From Paracoccaceae bacterium (lineage in GTDB: Bacteria; Pseudomonadota; Alphaproteobacteria; Rhodobacterales; Rhodobacteraceae), in contig JASJCC010000005.1 in NCBI GenBank assembly GCA_030066175.1, forward strand, positions 1 through 42,220: 42,220 nt of DNA, written 5' to 3'. Below are positions 8,549 to 17,756 of the stretch, piece by piece; the first letter of the stretch is position 1; every line of letters starts with the position of its first letter. Below the pieces are notes generated by a model. It saw only the letters and a program-made list of their open reading frames with translations, made no database searches and had not been told where the DNA came from. The translations under genes and the position numbers were made by a program.

Positions 8549-11463
8549 CCGGGCGCCGCCTCGAACTCCAGGCTTTCGACCTGCGCCATGGTGATCCGGC
8601 CAAACCGCCCCTCGGCCACCAGCCGCACACCATTCTGCACAAAGGCATAGTCACTGCGCGACCCCGGTAGGATCACCCGGTCGCTCCCGCTGCCGCCATG
8701 CAGATGATCCATCCCACCCTTTGAGACCAGAATGTCATTGCCGGGACCCCCCAGCATGATGTCCTCATGCGGTGTGCCTTCCAGCCGCTGACCGCCTGCC
8801 CCACGCACCCGCGTGATGCCGTTGGCAAAAGCCGCCTCTTCCCGCCGTTCCCACGCATTCGGGCCCGAGGCGTTGAACGCCATCAGCATATCCCAGCGCG
8901 GGTTGTCGTCATCCAGATGCCGCAGCGCGCCCCAGCTGCCCCATTTTGACGCTCGCGCCACATCGACAAAGGCGTTGAACAGCGTCCCACCGGACTCGAC
9001 CCAGCCCGCCAACAGGATCTCATAGAGCTTCGCCATCTCGGGGGTGTAGTTGAACGCGGTAAAGAACTCGGCGAGGCGTTCGTCATTCACCTGGCTGCCA
9101 TTGGGCGCCGCATGGGTGCCGCCTTCATACATGATCAGCCGCAGACCCGCCTGACTGGCAACAGCGGCGTGATAGGGGAACACCTCTTGCGTCAGCTCGC
9201 GCAGCGACCCCTCTTGCAGGGCAATCGCGACAGGGGCAATCGCCGCCTCGAACCGCGCCTCGCGGATGAACTCGCGCAAAGCGACCCGGCGCAGGCCCTG
9301 CGCCTCACCCGCCAGCCGCGCCACCTCTTCGGCCTGATCCAGCCAGGTGTTCATCTGATCCGCCATTTCGGGGCTGCCCATCTCGTACCCGAAATAGCCG
9401 GTCACCGCGTAGGCATCGAAACTGTCCTGCGGTGGGCGGCCCAGGGTCAGCAAGGCCAGGGGCGCAATCAGGATCGCCTCTTCCAGCTCGGGCCAGCCGG
9501 TATGGGTGCTGACCACCCGCACCAGCCTGTCATCGGCCGCGTCGCCAAACACCTCGGTCCAGATGTCCATCATCTGCGCCGCCCGCAGGCCGTAGAATTG
9601 CAGCCAGCCAGTGTCGGACTCCCCCCACAGCGCATCCGCCTCGGCCGCGGCCCAGGCGGCCTGCGGAAAGATCCGGTTCCAGACCTCGTTGGAATACTCC
9701 ACATAGGCCTTCAACCGCGGGTCGAGCCCGTCGCGCACGACCTCGGCGAAACGCCTGGCATAGTCGTCATCGGCCATATGCGGCAGGGTGAACCACGGAT
9801 CGGCGCCGATGTGATTGGCCAGCGCCAGCATCACCTCCAGCGGCACCCCCCAAGACGTCCAGGTGGCATCGCTCATACGCGGCCTGTCGGCCCAGGTCTG
9901 CTGCGGCGATCCGTTGGTCATCATCCAGTCCATGAAGCGCACCACGCGCAGGTCCTGCACCCGTTCCAGCCAGTCGGGGTTAAACAGCACCCCGGCCTCA
10001 TGCAGTTCCAGATGATCGCGCCGGATCACCCGGATATTGCGCATCGGGTTTTCGGCCGGAATCTCCGAGATCGCGATGCCCACCAGCCCGCTCCCCGGCG
10101 TATAGCGAAAGCTGACCTGCCCCGGCTCCGGCCGCACTCGCCGCGCTCGGCCGGTCAGCTCAAACTCTGCCTCGCCGTCGTAGAACATCACGTATTCGCC
10201 ACGCAGGTGTTCGGCGTCGTCGTATTGATCCGTCAGCAGCACCGACTCCAGCCGCTCAACGCCTTCTGGAATGCTGATCGGCCAGCCGTTTTCATCCAGA
10301 TGCCCGCCGGCGCGCAGCTCATCGGCGGTGACGCCGCCCCATTGACCGGGCAGGTGCCCAACCCAATCCCGCGCCGTCTTCATCACGTCGATAAACGGAT
10401 GCTGCGTCGACCAGTCGGCGATGCCATTCAACCCCATGCCCAACGCCGGAATCCCCGTCGGCCGCACCCCGCTGGGCGGCAAGGCCACCGGCTGGCGCTG
10501 TGGCAGCGCTTCCACCGTCTGTGGCGCCTCCTCCGTCTCCACCACCGCCCGCGTCACCGGCGGCGGCACCGCTTGCCAGATCCGCTCGCGCAGCGCGGCA
10601 TAGTTCTCCACCACCGCCGGATGCAGGTTGGCCGGCGGCGTGTACCCGGCCGGCGGCGGCGCCTCGTATATCGCCGCATAGGTCACCATGGCGGCCAGGA
10701 AATACGCCGTCGGCGTGCCATGCGGCGCGTCATCGGTGAAAAGCGCCGCCGCCGGAATCTCGGCCAAGGGCCCGCCTTCGGCCAAAAACTCGGCCATCAC
10801 CGACGCCACCGGGATCAGCCGCGGCGCCATGCCCGGCCGGGCCAAGGCAATCCCCGCCGCAAGCTCTTGGTACCAGGCGTGATATTCGGCCCGGGTAAAG
10901 GCGTGAAACCGGGCAAACGCCTCGTCCGAAGGGGGAAACGTGCCCGACACACCGGCCAGCTCGGCCCAGCCCTCGAACACAAAGAGCCGCGCGTCTCGCG
11001 CATTCGCCGCCACCCAGTCAAACAGCCGCAAGGACGCGCCCAAAGGGCTCTCCCGGTTCGCGTTGTCACCGTCATAGGGCGCGTCGGGTGGCTGGTACTG
11101 GATGAAATTCGCCGGCGTCGCGATCACTGCATCGAAGCCCGCCTGGCCAAACCCGACACTGTCTGGCGACCACGCCCCCGACACGCCGGGGAACGACCAG
11201 TTCGCCGTGGGCGGCAACCCATCCGCGAAATTCCGCAAGAACCCCCACTGCCCGTCAATCGCAAACCGCCGCCCATCAGCCTCGGCCATCGCATCCAGCC
11301 AATGCGGCACATTGGTGTGATCCTCCTCGCCCAGATGATGGACCAGCGAATTGCCAAAGACATAGACGCGCGACGCATCACGCCGCTCCTGCGCCGCCGC
11401 CTGCAAGGGCAGGTTCAGCGCCAGCAGCACCACAGCCAGCACGCAAAAGACCCGTCGGTACAT
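8521..11463 (-). CDS. Secreted hydrolase-like protein with C-terminal RTX-type repeats
   Basis: 980 aa; Sec-type signal peptide MYRRVFCVLAVVLLALNLPLQAAAQ; SGNH-like start VYVFGNSLVHHLG; central segment with WFTLPHMADDDYARRF and YVEYSNEVWN resembling glycoside-hydrolase barrels; C-terminal GGPGNDILVSKGGMDHLHGGSGSDRV resembles RTX nonapeptides. Confidence 0.7.
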   Translation of the reverse strand: MYRRVFCVLAVVLLALNLPLQAAAQERRDASRVYVFGNSLVHHLGEEDHTNVPHWLDAMAEADGRRFAIDGQWGFLRNFADGLPPTANWSFPGVSGAWSPDSVGFGQAGFDAVIATPANFIQYQPPDAPYDGDNANRESPLGASLRLFDWVAANARDARLFVFEGWAELAGVSGTFPPSDEAFARFHAFTRAEYHAWYQELAAGIALARPGMAPRLIPVASVMAEFLAEGGPLAEIPAAALFTDDAPHGTPTAYFLAAMVTYAAIYEAPPPAGYTPPANLHPAVVENYAALRERIWQAVPPPVTRAVVETEEAPQTVEALPQRQPVALPPSGVRPTGIPALGMGLNGIADWSTQHPFIDVMKTARDWVGHLPGQWGGVTADELRAGGHLDENGWPISIPEGVERLESVLLTDQYDDAEHLRGEYVMFYDGEAEFELTGRARRVRPEPGQVSFRYTPGSGLVGIAISEIPAENPMRNIRVIRRDHLELHEAGVLFNPDWLERVQDLRVVRFMDWMMTNGSPQQTWADRPRMSDATWTSWGVPLEVMLALANHIGADPWFTLPHMADDDYARRFAEVVRDGLDPRLKAYVEYSNEVWNRIFPQAAWAAAEADALWGESDTGWLQFYGLRAAQMMDIWTEVFGDAADDRLVRVVSTHTGWPELEEAILIAPLALLTLGRPPQDSFDAYAVTGYFGYEMGSPEMADQMNTWLDQAEEVARLAGEAQGLRRVALREFIREARFEAAIAPVAIALQEGSLRELTQEVFPYHAAVASQAGLRLIMYEGGTHAAPNGSQVNDERLAEFFTAFNYTPEMAKLYEILLAGWVESGGTLFNAFVDVARASKWGSWGALRHLDDDNPRWDMLMAFNASGPNAWERREEAAFANGITRVRGAGGQRLEGTPHEDIMLGGPGNDILVSKGGMDHLHGGSGSDRVILPGSRSDYAFVQNGVRLVAEGRFGRITMAQVESLEFEAAPGHVVPVSGL

Positions 11464-11587
11464 GGATCAACCCGAAAAATTGCCTCTCCCGCAACTATGC
11501 CGCAACCCGCCGCAGGCTCAAAGCGCAAAGCCGTGAACAGTGAATTTTGGGTTTTCTTTTACATTCACCGGCGTATAGTTCGGCACC

Positions 11588-11674
11588 ATGACGATGATTG
11601 GCCATATCCCATGCACAGCGCGCAGCCACGCGCCGCTTGCGCTTGGCCTGCGTCTTCTCCTAACACGCCTCTGA
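11588..11674 (+). CDS. Putative leucine leader peptide (28 aa) upstream of leuA
   Basis: ATG 11588, TGA 11672-11674: MTMIGHIPCTARSHAPLALGLRLLLTRL*. 7 of the last 12 residues are Leu (CTT CTT CTG CTT CTC CTA CTC). Followed by overlapping inverted repeats, then leuA. Confidence 0.75.
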   Translation: MTMIGHIPCTARSHAPLALGLRLLLTRL

Positions 11675-11721
11675 GCGTGCCGTCCCGGCGCGTCCGCTCA
11701 GAGGGCTGTTTGACCGCGCCG
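11628..11721 (+). promoter_or_regulatory. Candidate transcription attenuator with mutually exclusive hairpins
   Basis: A: 11628-11635 acgcgccg pairs with 11686-11693 cggcgcgt. B: 11668-11677 cctctgagcg pairs with 11695-11704 cgctcagagg. C: 11686-11694 cggcgcgtc pairs with 11712-11721 gac(c)gcgccg, one bulge. Any two conflict. Confidence 0.6.
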
Positions 11722-11752
11722 CCGACCCCGAGAAGACAAGAAAGACAGTGAC

Positions 11753-13315
11753 ATGACACATTCCGACAAAGACCGCGTGGTGATCTTCGACACCACCCTG
11801 CGTGACGGCGAACAAAGCCCCGGCGCCACCATGACCCATGACGAAAAGCTCGAGATTGCCGAGCTTCTGGACGACATGGGTGTCGACATCATCGAAGCCG
11901 GTTTTCCCATCGCCTCCGAGGGCGACTTTCGCGCCGTCTCCGAGATTGCCGAACGCGCCAAAGATGCGGTGATCTGCGGCCTCGCCCGCGCGCAACTGCC
12001 CGATATCGACCGCTGTTGGGAGGCCGTGCGCAACGCCCAGCGCCCCCGCATCCACACCTTCATCGGCACCTCCCCGCTGCACCGCGCCATCCCGAACCTG
12101 ACCATGGACGAAATGGCCGAGCGGATCGAACAGACCGTGACCCATGCCCGCAACCTCTGCGACAACGTGCAATGGTCCCCGATGGATGCCACGCGCACCG
12201 AATGGGATTATCTCTGCCGCGTGGTCGAGATCGCCATCAAGGCCGGCGCCAGCACGATCAACATCCCCGACACCGTCGGCTACACCGCCCCGCGCGAATC
12301 CGCCGACCTGATCAAGCGGCTGATCGAAACCGTGCCGGGCGCCGATGAGGTGGTGTTCGCCACCCACTGCCACAATGATCTGGGTATGGCCACCGCCAAC
12401 GCTTTGGCCGCTGTCGAGGGCGGCGCGCGGCAGATCGAATGCACGATCAATGGCCTCGGCGAACGCGCCGGCAACACCGCGCTCGAAGAGGTGGTGATGG
12501 CCCTCAAGGTGCGCGGCGACATCATGCCGTTCTACACCGAGATCGACACGCAAAAGATCATGCACATTTCGCGCCGCGTCTCGACCGTGTCGGGCTTCCC
12601 GGTACAGTTCAACAAGGCCATCGTCGGCAAAAACGCCTTTGCGCACGAAAGCGGCATCCACCAGGACGGCATGCTGAAAAACGCCGAAACCTTTGAGATC
12701 ATGCGCCCCGAGGATGTGGGCCTCTCGGCCACCAACCTGGTGATGGGCAAACACTCGGGCCGTGCGGCGCTGCGCGACAAGCTGCGCCAGATGGGGGTCG
12801 AGGTGGGTGACAACCAGCTCAAGGACATCTTTGTGCGGTTCAAGGAACTCGCCGACCGTAAGAAAGAGGTCTATGACGACGACATCCTCGCCCTGGTCAC
12901 CGCCACCGGGGATGAGGCCGACCGCCTGCAACTGGTGAACCTCTCAGTACAATGCGGCACCGGTGGCCCGGCGCAAGCCGCACTTGAGATGGAGATCGAC
13001 GGCAAAGAGGTCTCCGCCACCTGCGAAGGCGACGGGCCGGTGGACGCCACCTTCAAAGCCGTGCGCGAACTCCACCCCAACAAGGCCCGCCTGCAACTCT
13101 ACCAGGTCCACGCCGTGACCGAAGGCACCGACGCCCAGGCCACCGTGTCGGTCCGCCTCGAAGAAGACGGCATGATCGCCACGGGTCAATCCGCCGACAC
13201 CGACACCGTCGTCGCCTCCGCCAAAGCCTACATCAACGCCCTAAACCGCCTGCTGGTGAGACGCGGTAAAACCGGCAAAGACGTCAAAGAAATCAGCTAC
13301 AAAGACGTCGGCTAA
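11753..13315 (+). CDS. leuA: 2-isopropylmalate synthase
   Basis: 520 aa; VVIFDTTLRDGEQSPGATM, HCHNDLGMATANALAAVEGGARQIECTINGLGERAGN, C-terminal regulatory domain present. Confidence 0.97.
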   Translation: MTHSDKDRVVIFDTTLRDGEQSPGATMTHDEKLEIAELLDDMGVDIIEAGFPIASEGDFRAVSEIAERAKDAVICGLARAQLPDIDRCWEAVRNAQRPRIHTFIGTSPLHRAIPNLTMDEMAERIEQTVTHARNLCDNVQWSPMDATRTEWDYLCRVVEIAIKAGASTINIPDTVGYTAPRESADLIKRLIETVPGADEVVFATHCHNDLGMATANALAAVEGGARQIECTINGLGERAGNTALEEVVMALKVRGDIMPFYTEIDTQKIMHISRRVSTVSGFPVQFNKAIVGKNAFAHESGIHQDGMLKNAETFEIMRPEDVGLSATNLVMGKHSGRAALRDKLRQMGVEVGDNQLKDIFVRFKELADRKKEVYDDDILALVTATGDEADRLQLVNLSVQCGTGGPAQAALEMEIDGKEVSATCEGDGPVDATFKAVRELHPNKARLQLYQVHAVTEGTDAQATVSVRLEEDGMIATGQSADTDTVVASAKAYINALNRLLVRRGKTGKDVKEISYKDVG

Positions 13316-13319
13316 GACA

Positions 13320-13347
13320 AAGCGGCGGACCCCAAAGCCCGCCGTTT
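13320..13347 (+). terminator. Probable intrinsic terminator of leuA
   Basis: Stem aagcggcgg / ccgccgttt (13320-13328 with 13339-13347, one G-T wobble), a few nt after the stop. Confidence 0.55.
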
Positions 13348-13629
13348 CCTGATGGTGTCGCAAGACTTCTGGGTAAAAACCTGCCGAGACTTTAGCGGTT
13401 TCGCTAAAGGCTCGTTCCCTAACCACATCAGGATTTCTACTCGATGGCGGAGAGTAGAAAACGACAGTGTTTGGCACACAGCTCACGAAGTTGCGCCTGC
13501 AAGGGTTGCGCGTTCGCTATCACAAAAGTCGACTTCTCCAAACCGAATACAGATTTCTTATCACGTCGTGTAACAGGCGCATTTCGCCAGATACCCCCGG
13601 GTCACACCTCTGGTCATGCGGTCCATCGC

Positions 13630-14976
13630 CTAGGGACGTTTTGAGAGCAGAAACTCTGCCACCGCCTGATAGGCGGGCAATGAGGTGGGGTCGATGAAGC
13701 CGTTCTGTGCGCGGGGGTAGGAGGCGAGGCGGACGAGGACCATCTCGGCTGTTGGGTCGACATAGATTGTCTGACCGTGCACGCCGCGGGCGGCGTAGGC
13801 GCCGTGCTCGTTGTGGAACACCCACCATTGGCTGGTGTAGCTGCCCGCGCCAACGGTCGGGAAACCGGACCCGAACTTGGCGCGATCGCCGCCAGCGCTG
13901 ATCCGCTCGACGACCTCAGCCGGGAAAAGACGTGCGCCGTTCAATTCCCCGCCGTTCAGCATCAGCTGGCCCAAGCGGCCCAGATCACGCAAGCCCGCGG
14001 TGATGCCGCCGCCGGCAAAGGGCACACCCTTGCCATCGACCGTCTGGTAGGCGTCCTGTTCCACGCCCATCCGGCGCCAAAGCCGTTCGGAGGCAAGCTC
14101 GGTCACCGACTTGCCGGACACACGGCTGATGATCCACCCCAGCATGTCGGAATTGATCGTCTTGTAGTGGAACTCGTCGCCGTGGTTGCCCTCGGGCTGC
14201 ACTTGCTGGAGGTATTCCCAATAGCCGTCCGGGCCGACGTAATCGGCAGGCTTGGGCAGCGGGCTCGCTGCAGCGGAGTACAGCCAGATATCGGCATTGG
14301 GGTCGGAGTAATCCTCGGAATACTGCACGCCCGTCGTCATATCCATGACCTGCCGCACGGTCGCCGAGGCAAAGGCGCTGTCACCGATCTCCGGAATGAT
14401 GTCGCGCACCAGGGCCGTGTCGTCCAAAGCACCTTCCACCACCATGATCTCTGCCAGCAGGCCGGTGAAGGACTTGGTCATCGACATGATGGCGTGTTTG
14501 CCGGCCTCATCAAGGCAGCCGAAGTAGCGTTCATAGACCACCTCACCGCGATGCAGGATCAGCATGCCATCGGTGTAGTTGGCGTAAAGCGACTCTTCCC
14601 ACGTCATCGTGTCGTCGCTGTTCTGCGGGGTGAAGGTCACCGCGTCGATCTGCTGGCGCATGTCGGCAAAATCCGCCGGCGGCAGGTAGTCGAGCGGGAC
14701 AGGGGCGTCCAACCCGCGGCTGATCTCTTCGGTGGGCAGGAATTCCCGCAGGTGGCAGACCGACCAGCGCAGCTTGGGAAAGCTGAAATAGTTGGAATCG
14801 GGCTGGGTGATCAGCTTGTCGGGCGGCGGTGGAAAACCCTGCATCCAGCCCATCACATTGGGGTCGGACTCTTGCGCCGTCAGCGGCGCCGACTGGGCAA
14901 CAGCACCTGTGGGTGCGCCCAAGGCCAGGGCAACCCCCAAACTCAGAGCGAAAAGACTAGTAGTTGACGACGACAT
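13630..14976 (-). CDS. Serine hydrolase, class C beta-lactamase-like, secreted
   Basis: SMTKSFTGLL (SxxK) motif; LRDLGRLGQLMLNGGELNGARLFPAEVVE typical of the family; signal peptide MSSSTTSLFALSLGVALALGAPTGAVAQ. ATG 14976 chosen because AGGAGGG lies just upstream; the ORF track starts at 15021. Confidence 0.87.
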   Translation of the reverse strand: MSSSTTSLFALSLGVALALGAPTGAVAQSAPLTAQESDPNVMGWMQGFPPPPDKLITQPDSNYFSFPKLRWSVCHLREFLPTEEISRGLDAPVPLDYLPPADFADMRQQIDAVTFTPQNSDDTMTWEESLYANYTDGMLILHRGEVVYERYFGCLDEAGKHAIMSMTKSFTGLLAEIMVVEGALDDTALVRDIIPEIGDSAFASATVRQVMDMTTGVQYSEDYSDPNADIWLYSAAASPLPKPADYVGPDGYWEYLQQVQPEGNHGDEFHYKTINSDMLGWIISRVSGKSVTELASERLWRRMGVEQDAYQTVDGKGVPFAGGGITAGLRDLGRLGQLMLNGGELNGARLFPAEVVERISAGGDRAKFGSGFPTVGAGSYTSQWWVFHNEHGAYAARGVHGQTIYVDPTAEMVLVRLASYPRAQNGFIDPTSLPAYQAVAEFLLSKRP

Positions 14977-16384
14977 TGATGAACCCTCCTGTCCATGGGT
15001 CGGCGCTGCGCCCGATGACATTGTCGATGGCGGCCCCGGGATACGAGACCGAGAAACCGGCGGTTAGAAACGTGTTGCGATTGATGACGCGGCTGTATTC
15101 CAGAAAAACGTCATCGGCGAGATGATGGTCAGTGACCCCGGTGACCACGTTGCCATTGACGTTCACGCGGGTTGCTTGGCCGAACTGCACCGGGCTCATC
15201 AACTCATTGGCGCGGATATGCGCATAGCGCAGGGTCAGCGTGTCCTGCCGCGTGGGCTGGACGCGCAGCGCCAAGGACAGCGCGTTCACGTTTGAGTTGA
15301 TAAAGGTCGAGGCGGATTTTGATCCCGTCGCCCAGGCACTTGGGCTGCCCTGATAGTAAAGCGGATCGAACCGTTCGAGCTGGGTTGTTTTCGGATCATC
15401 TCCGGAAAAACTCTGGTAGCCCAGGGTCAGGCTCGGCGTCCATGGCAGGGTGGCAAATGTATAGCCGGCGGTCACGCGCCCGGCCCAGGCCTCCAGATCG
15501 ATCCTGTCATTCCACTGATAGGCAACCTCACCGGTGAAGGTCCAGTTCTGCAACACACCCGCCAACGGGCTGGTCTTGGCGTAGAGGTTGAACGTCTTGG
15601 TGCCCTCCCGCGCGCCTGGTGTCACGGTCGGGGGGCCGATCCCGCCCGGGGCGGCCTGCGGATAGGGCGAGTTGGAGTTGAGCACACTGACATAGGTCGC
15701 GCCAAGATAACCGCCCGCTGGGTCGTCATAGCGCAGATCAACGCCTGCCAATTGGTTGTCACCGTCGGTGGAGGGCAGCTCGTTGGGGTCGAGATAAAAG
15801 GCGGTCCCGGTCACATTGCCGGACTTTAGCCGCCCGATCACCGCCATCTCCCACGCCTTGCGTGGTCCAAGTTTTAGCGCCCCGCGCTCAAACCCGCTGG
15901 TCGCACCATTGGCAATCAGCATGCCGGTCCCAAGGGTCAATTCCCGCGCGCCCAACGACAGATCGTAGCTAAGGCCATCGCCCAGATCACCGCGGATCGC
16001 AAGGTAGGCTTCCTCAACGGTTTCCGCGCCAACATCACCGGTATCGAACGCGTCCGTGCCCCAGGTGTAAGACGCGACGGCAGACAGCTTGCCGTATAGC
16101 GCGGCGCCAGAGTCGAGCTGATACGTGAAACTCAGGCCAGGTTTGACGTAGCCTTCCAGCCACGAGGTATCCGGGTCAAACCCACTGCCCGGCGCGGTTG
16201 TTGCAGCGAGATCCCAAAACAGGTTGCTTTCCACTACCGCGTTCAACCCCGCCTGGAAATGCCCGCGCACAGTGAGACCATTGTCACTGTAGAACAACAT
16301 CGGGTCACTGTCTTGAGCGCGTGCGCTTCCCGCGCTCAGGAAAGCCGCTGAAATCAAAACTTTTCCAAAAAGGGAGTAGTACAC
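14957..16384 (-). CDS. Outer-membrane beta-barrel (porin/alginate-export-like) protein
   Basis: 475 aa; signal peptide (ISAAFLSAGSARAQ), alternating amphipathic strands, terminal aromatic residue (FINVVVNY*). GTG start. Confidence 0.65.
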   Translation of the reverse strand: MYYSLFGKVLISAAFLSAGSARAQDSDPMLFYSDNGLTVRGHFQAGLNAVVESNLFWDLAATTAPGSGFDPDTSWLEGYVKPGLSFTYQLDSGAALYGKLSAVASYTWGTDAFDTGDVGAETVEEAYLAIRGDLGDGLSYDLSLGARELTLGTGMLIANGATSGFERGALKLGPRKAWEMAVIGRLKSGNVTGTAFYLDPNELPSTDGDNQLAGVDLRYDDPAGGYLGATYVSVLNSNSPYPQAAPGGIGPPTVTPGAREGTKTFNLYAKTSPLAGVLQNWTFTGEVAYQWNDRIDLEAWAGRVTAGYTFATLPWTPSLTLGYQSFSGDDPKTTQLERFDPLYYQGSPSAWATGSKSASTFINSNVNALSLALRVQPTRQDTLTLRYAHIRANELMSPVQFGQATRVNVNGNVVTGVTDHHLADDVFLEYSRVINRNTFLTAGFSVSYPGAAIDNVIGRSADPWTGGFINVVVNY

Positions 16385-16627
16385 CGCGTCGCCTCGGGAA
16401 AAAGCATTCTAGCGGATAGATAAATCTAATGAAGTTCGTGGCTAGCACTTTTTTGCCTGCTGTCCGGACCATTTTCTTATGCGCAGCGGCTGCCCTGAAT
16501 GTCCCAACACTTGACCGGTTCAACTGCGCTGACTTGGCTCTGGACACTTGATTTTGCGTTTTTTGATGTGCAAATCGAAGACTGCGCAGATCATCGGTCC
16601 CGACAGGCGATTGAAAACTCGGATGGT

Positions 16628-17755
16628 TCAAAGCCGCCTTCGTATGAAACTGGCTAGTCGAGACAAAGCCGTCGAACGTGGGGCTGTTCCCGTGTCTGCT
16701 GCTAATTGACTGAAGTCCTGTGCTGGTTGCTTCTCCGAATAGGGCAGATCGAAACCATACGTTTCTCTCAAGAAATCAATGACTTCATCACTTGGCTTCT
16801 CACCATAGCTACTTGCGACGACCGTTCCAAAGTCTTCAAGATCGATCACACCCTTCGAAGCAATAGCTGCAAGGAAATCTTGTTCACGATTCTCCTCTAC
16901 ATGCACAAAATAATATGCCCAACGCCCGGTACTGTCTTTGGCCTTCAGCTTGTGGATCAGATGGCCCTCACGAGCAAAGTCAGGGACAACTCGACCAAGA
17001 CCATGTTCGCGAACACCGCGCATCGCTTGGGCTGAGGTGGGAGCATCTTGAGCCACTTGAGCTTTCTCAAAGACCACCTCGTTCATAAGCGCAGAGTGAT
17101 CCCATGGCACCTGAGCCCCGCCAGTAACAACGTGGACATCATTTCGAACACGTCGCAACATGATCTCTATAGGCTCGCCGTACTTTCCAATATTTTCACT
17201 GAGCGACGCCGCATAAGGACTATGACGCCCGAGCCCATCTAACGCCACCTGTCCGGGAGACGTAGAAAAAGCGATCAGTGTGTTCGGTGGTGAACTTGGA
17301 AATGCAAGCCCTCTGTATCCACCGCGCACCTGAGAGAAAAATGGGTAGTTCCGACATCCGTCGACAAAGATCATACGGGTATGTTGCACACCAGGAACAA
17401 CCAACTTGCCCTGTAGCCAGGTGAGCGAAACAGCAGACCGCTCAAGCCATTGCACATCCTTTTCTCGCATTGAGACAGGTAGAAGGTAGTTTTCGCCCAT
17501 ATGCTGAATAGCATGTCCAGCATAGTACAATACGATTTCTGCCTTGGAGGGGAGCAGTTTCGCTCTCTCAGCAAACTGAACACAAAGCTCAAGCATTCTT
17601 TCGATATCGGCATCGGGGACAACGAACACATCGTAACCCACCGATTTCAAACTATTTGCGACTAATTCGATGTCATGCACCGGGTTCTTCAGATCGGATA
17701 ATTCGGAGTAATGAGAATTCCCTATGAGTAGAGCGACCCTCTTTGTTTTCTGCAT
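16628..17755 (-). CDS. Caspase-family protease (peptidase C14-like) with extra C-terminal domain
   Basis: RVALLIGNSHYSELSDLKNPVHDIELVANSLKSVGYDV; catalytic His in EIVLYYAGHAIQ, catalytic Cys in RMIFVDGCRNYPF; STSPGQVALDGLGRHSPYAASL and QVPWDHSALMNEV. ATG 17755 (GTG 17764 possible). Confidence 0.92.
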   Translation of the reverse strand: MQKTKRVALLIGNSHYSELSDLKNPVHDIELVANSLKSVGYDVFVVPDADIERMLELCVQFAERAKLLPSKAEIVLYYAGHAIQHMGENYLLPVSMREKDVQWLERSAVSLTWLQGKLVVPGVQHTRMIFVDGCRNYPFFSQVRGGYRGLAFPSSPPNTLIAFSTSPGQVALDGLGRHSPYAASLSENIGKYGEPIEIMLRRVRNDVHVVTGGAQVPWDHSALMNEVVFEKAQVAQDAPTSAQAMRGVREHGLGRVVPDFAREGHLIHKLKAKDSTGRWAYYFVHVEENREQDFLAAIASKGVIDLEDFGTVVASSYGEKPSDEVIDFLRETYGFDLPYSEKQPAQDFSQLAADTGTAPRSTALSRLASFIRRRL

Positions 17756-17756
17756 C

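Noticed and set aside
9112-11751. Plus-strand 879-aa ORF
   Set aside because: Antisense shadow of the signal-peptide-bearing 980-aa RTX protein; Arg/His/Pro-rich low-plausibility composition.
11660-12931. Minus-strand 423-aa ORF
   Set aside because: Antisense to leuA, which is unambiguous.
13352-13697. Several 66-76 aa ORFs in the leuA downstream intergenic region
   Set aside because: No SD or family features; the hairpins explain the region better than coding.
16305-16631. Minus-strand 108-aa ORF between caspase and beta-barrel genes
   Set aside because: Overlaps the beta-barrel signal-peptide coding region and has no recognisable features.
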